From Marchantia polymorpha subsp. ruderalis (Eukaryota; Streptophyta; Marchantiopsida; Marchantiales; Marchantiaceae), in the NCBI GenBank assembly GCA_037833965.1, contig AP031356.1:11492501-11556500 (forward strand): a DNA stretch of 64,000 bases. The letters are read 5' to 3'. The stretch's first letter is position 1. Every line of letters begins with the position of its first letter. This document shows positions 11,821 through 21,321 of this stretch, one piece after another. The translations under genes were made by a program, and so were the position numbers. The notes below the pieces were generated by a model. That model saw only the letters and a program-made list of their open reading frames with translations. It did no database searches and was not told the DNA's origin.

Positions 11821-13795
11821 TTCTGTCATGTGTTTCCCAAACTAGTTTAACGAAATAATTATTACTTTTCTAAGCATGAAGATGACCGCTGTTGTCGTCA
11901 TGAATATTTGATTGGTGTTTGACAAAATTGAAGGTAATTATAAGCATCAAGGTTTGACATGTCAAATGTAGATTTAATCTTTTTGAGATTATCTGCATTC
12001 CTTCTGAACAAAATATTTTCAAACTATACCATCAAAATAACAGAACTAAGAAACATGAAGATGTAGAGGTTGTTGTAAGATTTGTTGCATATTAAACCTA
12101 AAGACTAGATATGTTTGTCAACTTTCTCACATCAAGCTCTACAAGCTTCACAAAAACCCATATAAAACAATAAAGTTTAAAGACATGCACTCGATCACAA
12201 GAGCAAAACTTAGAATTTTATGAAAAATCACATTTTTCATTATTGAAGATACCTTGCAAAAAACGTCGGTATGAACCATTGTGATTAACATTGAGATTAA
12301 GTAGCCAAATGTGGGTTATAAAATTCCTTTCATGCTGGTACTAAAAAAACCTTAAACAATTTCTGCCAATGGATTATATCTTGATTTTCATTACTTTCAC
12401 CATATGTTGTGAGGTAGATGCTTTGTATAAGCACATCAACAAATTAAATTTTTCATTAGTTATTCGCAAGTATCAAATTTTGGAAGTAATGTACGGAGGG
12501 TTAAATATAATAACATAGTTGGTACATAATAATTTTTCATTAAATCAGCTTATTTAGAAATAAGCTGATTTAATGAAAACCACCTTGATTGATGAATAAA
12601 TAGTCTAAATCCCACCTTCATCGTATCTAATTTTATGTCTCGTATTTGAGACACAAAAATTCTTGATAAGGATGGTATACATTGTATGCATCACTAGGAT
12701 GAGTGGAAGTGAAATCAAGTGTGGAAAATGAATATGCAATGGATGATGTAAGTAGATGTTTCAGATATACAATAAATGATTATAAAGAGGAGAGTATGGT
12801 GATGATTTAAAAAACCTGATCTTGACAGATTGCTTCAATATATGGCATTTGCCGTAAAATACATGAGTAATAAATTGGATTCACCATATTTCATCCTTCT
12901 TGATATAGTATCTCAAAATCCATCAAAAATCATATATATCTTTGTAGTTTGACAACAAAATTCTGTTGTCACACTAAACAGAAAGAAAAAAATATGAAAG
13001 AAATCTAAATTAAAATTATTATATACGTGTGAACATTAGATCCTATGTGATTTCACCATAATCAAACTAAACATCTAAATTAACTCATTATCTATGTTAT
13101 AATATATATCTTTTGTTGATGTGATATTGATTATTTTTTTGGTCCACAACGTGATACTATTAAATTGACTTACTCATGTTTTGATTTAATGATAGTTGCA
13201 TATTGAATGAGTGTAGATGATGTTGATGTGATTTGTATTCCATATTATTACTATGTTGTCGAATTTTTTCACAGAATTAGAAAAACAAAAGCTTACACTC
13301 AAACTCATACAATGTCAATACGGGCATTCATTGATAAGCCAACATCAGAGTATATTGTTTGCCATGGCTGACACAAGAATACATGGTTTGTCATTGCTGA
13401 ATTACATCTACAATATCTAAAAAGTTTTACTGAAGTGAACCTAAGAATGTTCAAGAAAAACTTTGAATTGCTTTCCTTCATAGTGAGGAGAAAAATACTA
13501 ATAAACTAGCAAAATTTTAAACTCAAACTAGGATTTAGCTAGATGGGTTTATTTCAAACCAAAGTGAAGAATTACAATTTACTCATGTCATGAAGACAAC
13601 AAACTTCATATAATTTGCATAATTATTCTATGGAAAAATCTAGTAAGAAATCTTACATAGGATGCTCTTTAAATTAGAGCTAACAAAAATAAACCATAGC
13701 CAAAACATGTGATTATAAAATATAGGGGGTGAAAAGAAATGATAATAAAGTCTAATTATGCTTTTCATGCAAAACTTGCAAAGTAATACAATATT
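11821..13795. other. AT-rich spacer with one strong hairpin, no gene seen
   Basis: No coding stretch or transposon domain was found. The only structured feature is the perfect inverted repeat at 12534-12579. Confidence 0.55.
12534..12579. repeat. Perfect inverted repeat, 22-bp arms, 2-base spacer
   Basis: The arm at 12534-12555 is the exact reverse complement of 12558-12579, separated only by AG. It would form a cruciform or an RNA hairpin, but the loop is too tight for a normal RNA loop without opening a few pairs. It could be a foldback MITE remnant or a template-switch palindrome. Confidence 0.9.
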
Positions 13796-14153
13796 TGTTA
13801 TAAATTTGTTGCCATACAACTTACATTGCTGACATGTTATACTCTCTCTCTCTCACACACACACACATACACACACAAGGAACTAGAGCTTACACACACA
13901 AAGGTATCACAACTTGCCTCTCTAGCTCACGGTTAGGTATCTAACTACCAGGTAGCACTCTCTTTAACTATATGATATACACCTTCATGGATGCGCAAAC
14001 CAGTAGGCTGGTGCTATGTCGCCCCTCATTAGTCGTCTATCTGCAATTCATAACATGTGAATATCAAGTCATACATCTATCTGAAGTACGTGAAGGATAA
14101 ATCCATCGTCCAGCTGGTACAACATCGATAGGTGGAGTCAGACACAACATGTG

Positions 14154-14486
14154 TCATTCTCTAGAACACCTATCACACAACAACATACGGGCCGCCTGAC
14201 CAATTGATCCACATAAGATGCACCTCAAGCCTGCACGTATTATTGCCACGCTTGAGTTTATTGTACCATCCACGTATGGAAGGTGGCATGGCGCACAATT
14301 GTGCACATGATCCTTCCAAATAACACCGTCATAACGCTCCAACATGAAAACTCTAGAAGATAACATTTTTGCCGTCACATTCAATGTAATCGGTGCAATC
14401 TGTTGTAAATAAATGTGATCTTCCACATGGAATCTACAAATTGATGGTCGATAATCTACTCTTTGAATGGTTGCATACTGCAACAT
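14154..14486 (-). pseudogene. Integrase C-terminal region and PHD finger of the old gypsy copy
   Basis: Encodes DGVIWKDHVHNCAPCHLPYV, then CILCGSIGQAARMLLCDRCS, closely matching the younger copy at about 27870-28220. The PHD cysteine pairs CILC and CDRC are kept, but the frame ends just before the His-x2-Cys part. Survival of the domain in two copies of different age shows that the PHD finger belongs to the family and is not a chance capture by one copy. Confidence 0.85.
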
Positions 14487-14952
14487 ATATCTATGCTAAG
14501 CAATTGCAAGGTTCTCAAATGCTGCAAGTCTAACTCTCCGAAAGAGTCTTGCACGTTGAGAGCACATTCTCATCGATATGCCCGTGGCATCAAGCTTCAT
14601 CATCTCACTAGACTCAAGACGAATAGATGTTGGCAGGTCTTGATCTTCGCCATATAACAGAAAATATGCTGAGAAAAAAACCAATGATGCTTGACGAGTG
14701 AATCGATATCCAGTGACCAGCCATGGTGACTGAATCTCCTAGTTCTCAAGATGCTCCTTTTGTAGTTCATATTTGTGCAACGTTCTCTTCATCGTCTGTA
14801 CAACACATGATTTCAAAACGTGATCCGATGATCAATCAGAGCCTTGTCACATAAAACCTGAAACTATGTACCCTGATCAGTCAACACCTCAGCTGGTGCA
14901 CCAAAGTGAATAAACATCCGGTTAAGGAAAAAAAACACTGCTCTTTTAATCA

Positions 14953-14957
14953 CCTTG
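14953..14957. repeat. Target-site duplication of the solo LTR (left copy; right copy 15310-15314)
   Basis: CCTTG occurs directly before the LTR start TGTAAC and again directly after its end GTTACA. The younger gypsy copy has a single CCTTG in the matching integrase position, so this is a true 5-bp duplication. Confidence 0.85.
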
Positions 14958-15309
14958 TGTAACCATCTTTAGTTAGTTAGAACTAAAGTAGAGGTTACTC
15001 TAAATGTTGATATGGATACTTTAGAGTACACTAGTTGTAGCTGCCACATTAGCGATTCACGCACTTGGTTGGTAGAGACTAGGTGTGTTAGTTGACAATG
15101 CCACGTCAGCAATCCAAGTGTTTGTTAGGGTTATCCGCCACGTCATCCATCCACTAGGAGTGGGATGGATGGTGGGGATAAAATCTTATCTTCTTGTACT
15201 TTTGGTGAGAGCTATATAAGGGAAAGGAAGAACCATTGTTGGTATTTCTCATCTTCAGAGTTTACGTTTCTATCTTCGAGTGAACTTCTCTTTAAACCCT
15301 AGTGTTACA
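14958..15309 (+). mobile_element. Solo LTR of an unrelated LTR retrotransposon, 352 bp
   Basis: Begins TGTAACC and ends GTTACA (6-bp terminal inverted repeat TGTAAC/GTTACA, TG...CA ends) and is flanked by the 5-bp duplication CCTTG. It interrupts the integrase region of the old gypsy copy, and the flanking reading continues on both sides. A TATA-like GCTATATAAGG lies near 15210, suggesting plus-strand orientation. There are no internal retroelement genes, so it is a solo LTR left by LTR-LTR recombination. Confidence 0.85.
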
Positions 15310-16193
15310 CCTTGTCAGGTAATGCCACGAACTCAATCCACTTGGAGAAATGCTCCATCATCACCAACACATATCAATGATGTTATGTAATCAAAGGTAA
15401 TGGTTCAGCAAAGTCCAAACTCCAACGGTAACCCAATCCCATGATAGGTAAGGGGTGTTATTCTGCTGTTGGGCCATATAACGATTCCGTCACTCAATCA
15501 CAAACCATGCAACGTGATATATCGTGATATATCGTTTGATACGTATGCACACCACGCAACCAATAGTGACCAATCCGTAAGCTGTATGTACGCTTCACTT
15601 CACGTATCAAAATGTCCCAACTCCTCATGAGCATGTTGCACAATGCGCGTTCCTTGAGCTGGATGCGAAACTACTTGTACTCTACCTTCATCCCACACTT
15701 GGAGAACATGTGCTCCCTCCAATCGATATCTCTCGCCCGCTGGAAAACATGATCTTGTTCCTTGACACTTACTGTTGTTGACACCATACTGATCCCTAGA
15801 AACTCTTATATTAATGCATCATCGTGAATATCACGCTGATCCATAACATCGTCTTTAATATCAAGATATGAAGATTGGCCATCCACTCTTTGACTAGAGT
15901 AAGATGTCAAGTGATCCTTCCTACTAAAGTCTACACGTGACAAACACAAGAAAGCATATGCATGCCAACCAAACACTATCTTCTCATCAACCTTACCATG
16001 CCATCTATATCCAATGTCAAACTCTTGGCTAGTGCATGGATATTGACTCTATCCATCGGCATCAAGGTTCGCAACTCCAAGTCTATGTATCACCTGAATG
16101 TCATACTCTTGTAAGATGGGAGCCCACCGTGCAAGCTTTTGTGTGAGCTTGTCAGACTTCATCAACCACTTGAGTAGCTAGTGATCACTAACA

Positions 16194-16196
16194 AGA
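16194..16196 (-). other. RNase H third catalytic Asp codon, old copy
   Basis: The minus strand reads GTT AGT GAT CAC, keeping the Asp-His of the Ty3 RNase H motif (usually TDHxPL). The younger copy has AAT (Asn) at this place (26503-26505), which marks its change as derived. Confidence 0.7.
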
Positions 16197-16584
16197 GTAA
16201 ACTGTGTGCCAAACAAGTAACATCTAAAGTGTGACACAATCCACACTACTGCCAAACAATCTTCCTCAAACGAACTATACTGCAAATCAGCTGCATTGTT
16301 CGAACGGCTAGCATACGCAACCACAACATCTGACTCTCATCATCATGTTGCGTTTACACCGCTTCAAGTTCCAACATATTCCAATTAGTGTGCAACTGAT
16401 ATGGACGATCTCTGATGGATCTCCTCAAGATGGAAGCAGCCAACAACCTAACCTTAAGTTCAACGTAAGCTCTCCCTTGGTCATCTCCTCATTGTCACTC
16501 CTGATCCGATTTTAGCAACTGGTTCAAAGATTTGGCTATAAAAGTAAATTCCTTCACATACTTCTGGTAGTAGTTCGCTAAATC

Positions 16585-16712
16585 CATGAATGCACAAAGT
16601 TTAAAGTTTGTGCATTCATGCATGCGTGCAAAGGTTGGAGTTATTGCACGCATTACTCGTCACATCCGAAGACAAGGAATGCATGCAATAGCCTCAACCT
16701 TTGCTTGCTAAA
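16585..16712. repeat. Local inverted duplication inside the old gypsy copy
   Basis: 16585-16598 is the reverse complement of 16607-16620, around a central TTTAAA. Just beyond, about 16628-16660 (gcaaaggttggag...) is inverted again against about 16670-16710 (...cctcaacctttgc). Compared with the younger copy (26030-26110), the extra 60-odd bases are a forward-oriented piece of the same RT segment placed inside its reversed version, as expected from foldback template switching. Confidence 0.75.
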
Positions 16713-17107
16713 CTCCCAAACCACATGGGAAGATCAGATGACCCAAATATTCAACGGTCTCCTAGAAGAACTTACACTTCCCCGGATGTAAACGCAAATC
16801 ATGAGCCTTCAATCGCTCAAACATAATCTACAAATATATCTGGTGTTGCTCAACTGTGTCACTAAACACCAAGATATCATTAATGTAACACTTGGAAAAA
16901 TCCAACCCCGCTACGATACTGTCCATATCTCTCTAAAACTCGGCAAAGGCATTCTTCAACCTAAAGTATAAGAATCACCATTGATACAAATAATCCTTGT
17001 CGTGAAAGTTTGTCATACTCCAAATCAAGTCTCTCTCCATATCACTATACCAATAGGGACGATAAAAGATTGTCGTCTCGCTAGTTAACTCTATCCGTAT
17101 GACTGAT

Positions 17108-17111
17108 CCAA
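17108..17111. repeat. Target-site duplication CCAA, left of the younger gypsy element
   Basis: CCAA at 17108-17111 is repeated at 29000-29003, directly outside the two ends of the element. Rejoining the flanks gives gatccaatcaaag, which matches the uninterrupted RT sequence of the younger copy (reverse complement near 25345-25360). Confidence 0.88.
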
Positions 17112-17403
17112 TGTCATGTAGTTACGAGTCGGCCCACGCAGTTTAGTCACTTACTATCTTTAGAGTTGAAGTTAGGGTTCGGTCACGAGGGGTATAGAGT
17201 CGGGGACGGCTCGAAGAACGTTAGTTCTTCGAGTCGAGCCTGGAAGCGTCGGGAGCGTAGAGCGACTTTCCCTTTTGCGTCGACCTAGATTCTCCGAGTG
17301 TGGAATGGGTTGGGCTTGACTCATGTTTGTGACGGTGACGGTTTGTTGCCAGTAGGGTAATTGACCGACGGAAGTTCCAGTGGGGAATCTCCCGTTTATT
17401 TCA
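17112..17403 (+). repeat. R block, left copy (LTR-like, 292 bp)
   Basis: Begins TGTCATGTAG, ends TTTATTTCA, and is the same length as 28592-28883 with six substitutions. It contains a TATA-like box (17193-17196) and a short hairpin (ggctcgaagaac / gttcttcgag near 17209-17233). Unlike a normal 5' LTR it is not preceded by block A, although A is what follows the polypurine tract at the 3' end. Confidence 0.92.
17193..17223 (+). promoter_or_regulatory. Candidate element promoter: TATA-like box and inferred start site
   Basis: GGTATAGAG places TATA at 17193-17196. The A at 17223, 30 bases downstream, begins AGTTCTTCGAG, which is the exact complement of the putative primer-binding site. The start site is an inference from that complementarity and spacing. 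The same pair exists in the right R block (start at 28703). Confidence 0.45.
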
Positions 17404-17414
17404 CTCGAAGAACT
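17404..17414 (+). other. Candidate self-priming primer-binding site
   Basis: Immediately after the R block the sequence is CTCGAAGAACT, the exact reverse complement of 17223-17233 within R. I saw no match to common tRNA primers such as TGGTATCAGAGC. Tf1/sushi-type elements prime reverse transcription with the first 11 nt of their own RNA annealed to a site just after the LTR; the geometry here fits that model. A competing hairpin inside R uses the same bases. Confidence 0.5.
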
Positions 17415-19617
17415 CCAGTGGGGGTCCTGCAGTGCGGGATCACGAGAAAGTTTGTTAATTTGTTACGTTTCTGTGTGTTCCGTCGCGTGTGTGAGTTGGT
17501 GAGTTCGGGTATGTTCGGGCCTGAGTTACTTCCTGGATCTGACGGGAGGTAAATTGTGCGACATAGAGGGGGTGAATGTATCGAGGAATTTCGGTCTTCT
17601 GCGTCGAGCACTGAAGATCAGTGTGCTACCTGTTTCTCACTGATCAAGTCCTCGATCACTAGGTCATTGAGGATGTGGATGTCGAGAGTGTGATATCGAC
17701 GATTGCACTCTTAACTTGGTCGCCAGGGTTTATATCATACAAATTAGAAAGCTGAGGAGGAAAAAGACGGGGAGGGGAGAAGGTCAAGGGCAGCAGCAGC
17801 AGTATCAGCGGCGCGTACCCGTGGCCAGGGCCATCGTTTGAAAGAATTGCGTGTGGGAACGACGATTGAGATTGAGTTCGTCCGGCCGGTGTTGGTATTT
17901 CTATATCTCTTCGTTCGAGACATCGTTGGCGGCTCCGAGGAGATCTAGCAGTGTCTCGTATCAGTCCGGTGCTCGTAACGGAGAGGATTGTACCCAAGAC
18001 AAACCCTAAATATTTCTCTTTGCTGCGTGCCAATTGGTTCGATTTTTCATATCTACATCCATCGACCTACCTTACCCGACCTTTCCTCTCCTTTTGATCT
18101 TCTCCACCTCGGTGACTCCTTCGTTTCGACCTCAGGACGACCTTCGTGGTCTCATCTCGGTCGTGTCTGGTTTCGGAAGGAAAGTCGGAGTTTATACCTC
18201 ATAAGCGGCGTCACGGGTTTTTCTTTGTTCCTGATCTTGGTTTGGCTTGGACTCGCCGCGTGGATTGGAGATTCGTCAATTGATAACTGAGACTGCCCCC
18301 CTCAGTCTGTAGGCAATGTTTGCTGTGCTACAACGATCATACCTGCGCTGCTTTGGAGCTTTATTGCCTGATTATTTCCTGCGCTTTGCTGGTCAGGCTG
18401 AGTGAGAAGTTCTTAATATTAGTCTCTGACCGACTCATATGCCTAACCTCCTTTTACACATACTTTACTAGTCGGCAACACCGTGCGTTGGACCGGACGC
18501 ATCCTACGAGAGGCCGTTTTGGCCAGATTTGCAAATCTCACTGTCTTGACTTCGAGAACTCATTTTTGCCGCGAACTTTTGCTACAACACTGGCCTGGAG
18601 GTGGGAAGAAGATCTGACTACTTCATGCCGGCAGCGATTCTTGGGATCGGTGCAGATTATGTTTCGGTGCAATCCGCCGGAACGTGCCGAAAATGGAGTT
18701 GTTGAAACAAGGTGTTTGAGGATATTTGGTCTGAGCACAAGTTGATGATCCTACCACAAATTGTTACTGGCAAGCCAATCGGCCACACCGAAGTGGAGAT
18801 GTTTACTTAGAAGTAAAGTGGCTGATCTATAAGTGATTGAATATGCAAAGTTTCTAGATCTCGCCATCTACTGTCCTCCCGATTCCACCCCGGCTCGAGA
18901 AGGGTTACTACTGTTGACCCGAAAGCAGTGCAGGGTGCAAGAATCTACAGACCTGTACGGCAAAGAGGATCTGGAAGGGGCCTGGGCGTTGAAAACCTCT
19001 AAGCTGGTCGCTATTCGACGAAAGCCAGGATGTCGAGTGAAGAGGACAGGAGCTGTCAAGAAATACTTGCCCTAACTTGTACTTTGAGAAGCGCACCCAC
19101 TGGTGCTTACAGAATCTGGGGCCAGAGAGAGATCTGTTTAAAGTCCGGGACATGCCATGTCGCTAGGTAGACCGACTTCCTTTCCTAATCTTCAGGAGCG
19201 GTATACTACCGATCACTTCTACCGAATTTCAGTAGAATCTACGGAGCCAGATTACCCGCCATTTCGGATATTCCTAGTACATTCACTCGGGGATTCACTA
19301 ATTCCACAAGTCATCAATCAGGGTGAGCTTCGACCAAAACTGCCGTTGTGTTTCTTACGTTGCAGACCCCCTCGAAAGTCTTCGGCTGCTCGTGCTTTCA
19401 GAGGATGGTTAAAAGAGTTGGGACACTCTTTTTCTCCCTTTTTCGCTTTTGAGTCGAAATACCTTGGTACTTGATTGATGCTTGTTGTACTTTGATTGTA
19501 TTCTGCTACATAGTAACTGCTAAATACTATGTACTAGACTGGTTTGTCACCTTGCAGTGCACGTACTAGCAGCAGCCAAAAACTTAGCATCTTATAATGA
19601 GAGTGACTCATTTGTAC

Positions 19618-19644
19618 ATCTAAATGATAGTGAATCATTTAGAT
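19618..19644. repeat. Hairpin in gypsy leader, 11-bp arms
   Basis: ATCTAAATGAT (19618-19628) pairs exactly with ATCATTTAGAT (19634-19644) across AGTGA. It could be an RNA structural element of the leader; no function is known. Confidence 0.7.
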
Positions 19645-20084
19645 ATTTCATTTTATAGTTACACTAAGATGAGAATCACCAGGGATATCAGAACATCTGA
19701 AGTCTAAACTACTTCAGTTTACAGACGTAGTAGTTCAGGCACATTTGATCATATATCAGATTTCTACTATCAGTGATAAGAGTAGTGTGTGGTATTACAC
19801 AGAGGATGGAATAGTTTGAGCACAAGGTTTGGCAATTATTTCTTGTGCTACGCATTTTAGAGTTGACTTTATATAGGTCTTAAAACTCTCTTTAGTTAAC
19901 GTATCATTTTACTGTGGTAATTATACATCAGTATAATTTACAGTCAAAAGGTTACTGGTGATCCTGTAACACTTTGTGATAGTTTCTAGTTAAACTATTT
20001 TTAGTTTTCAATTTAGTGATCTAGTTTACAAATACTCTGTAAACAATCCTTGTACCCAGTGGAGTTTTGACTTGTGAAGAGAAA

Positions 20085-20441
20085 ATGCCGCTTGATGACA
20101 AAGTGGGAGACAGTTTACCAGAGATTCAGCCAGTGGAGGTCGTCAGCACCGAGGAACGTGATCAGGAGCAGGAGGTGAGGGTGCAGCCTCAAGTAGAAGA
20201 GAATGTGGTAAACCCTGTCGTGGTAGAAGAAAAAGATTCCGGGTTAGATTGAGACGAGGCACTAGCCGTGGAAAAACTTCTAGAGGAATCCGGCCTAGAG
20301 TACAGGGTATGTGAGGATGAGTTACTAGACCTTCCGCAGGATATTGCCGACCATTTGAGAGATGTTCAGTATATTCAAGACTGTCTTTCAGAAGAAATTC
20401 TTGTACTAGAGAAATTTCTCGATAATCTTCCAAAGGATTGA
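20085..20441 (+). pseudogene. Short acidic ORF in the gypsy leader, one in-frame stop
   Basis: From ATG at 20085 the frame encodes MPLDDKVGDSLPEIQPVEVV and further Glu/Val-rich sequence, meets TGA at 20250-20252, then continues in frame as DEALAVEKLLEESGLEYRV and LPQDIADHLRDVQYIQD to a stop at 20439-20441 (118 residues apart from the internal stop). It is very acidic, and the second half could form amphipathic helices. No family recognised. The uniform composition across the internal TGA suggests that the stop is a recent mutation in a once longer ORF. Confidence 0.5.
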
Positions 20442-21321
20442 TAGCAACTACCTGTAGCGTTTAGACAAAAGGTACTGAAGGGATCGGGAGTTTGCACCCG
20501 GTCTCACTACCTGTAAACGTGATGTTTTGAAAGCATTGTAAATATATATATGACGTAGTCAATATATTGAGCTTTCAGGGTGTAGTGTGTTTGTTGAGGG
20601 GCAGTGTGACCCCTGTGTGAAGGAGAAGGAAAAAAAAAAAAAAAAGAAGTTTTCGAACAATTTTTGTTTGGATTTGGAGGAAGAGGGCATCATAGGCACT
20701 GGAGGCCCACGTAAATGGAGAGCGATGGAGATCGAATCGGGATCGCGAAGCAATGCGATGTCCCGTGTGTGTTGTCTTGTTTTGTGCTGTGTTTCCTTTA
20801 GACTGGAGAGTCGTTGCTAGCTGGTTGCTTGTGTTTGGATCCTCTCCAGTCTTGCTTCCTGGTGCGCGCCCGTGTAGGGGTGACGCTGATTTCCGGAGTT
20901 GTTTTACTCCTGTGTGCTGGCGATAGGGGGCTGGACTTGATCACCGGCCGGTCTATCTATGTTTCTCTCACGGTGAGACTGGAGTGATGACCAGTAACCG
21001 TGAGAGTCTTCTTGCTGTGATGACAGGTTAGGTTGCCCATACCCCTTAGCTAGTAGGGCTAGAGTAGCTCAGTGCAGCACGGCGTCAGGGGCGGATTGGG
21101 TTATTGGGTGGAGATCTGGCAGTGGTGCCAGTTGAGGTCTCGTCATCACGGAGCAGTCTAGTGGTCCTATTGAGGACCGCGGGGGATTTACGCGGAGTGG
21201 GTTGAGGTATCGGCTACCTTCACCTATTTCACCAGTTGTTGCGGAGCAGGACCAGAGTGTTGCAGACACAGAGTCTTTGGTGGTGATATCGTCTAGTGTC
21301 TCAACCCCATTGATTTGGGAC

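Larger units (their letters stand above)
13796..17111 (-). mobile_element. Old, degenerate copy of the DNMT-gypsy family (RT to 3' end), split by the younger copy
   Basis: Read on the minus strand from 17111 to 13796, this matches the younger element from the start of RT (about 25350) through RNase H, integrase, PHD finger, polypurine region and U3 block, with many stops and indels. The best preserved stretch is 14154-14486, which retains the post-integrase domain and most PHD-finger cysteines. The copy ends in CA at about 13796, at the position matching the end of block A' of the younger element. Its other half continues at 29004. The younger element sits exactly between the halves with a CCAA duplication, so this copy was the target. 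Confidence 0.88.
17415..21321 (+). other. Long leader of the gypsy element
   Basis: About 3.9 kb before Gag, unusually long for a Ty3 element. Three open stretches share one frame (18320-18745, 18833-19075, 19157-19474), but none shows a known domain and there is no clear ATG-led gene. A small hairpin lies at 19618-19644 (11-bp arms, 5-base loop). An acidic short frame occupies 20085-20441. A purine-rich tract with 17 consecutive A near 20630-20646 lies downstream. The Gag frame opens only after a TGA near 21133. Confidence 0.6.
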
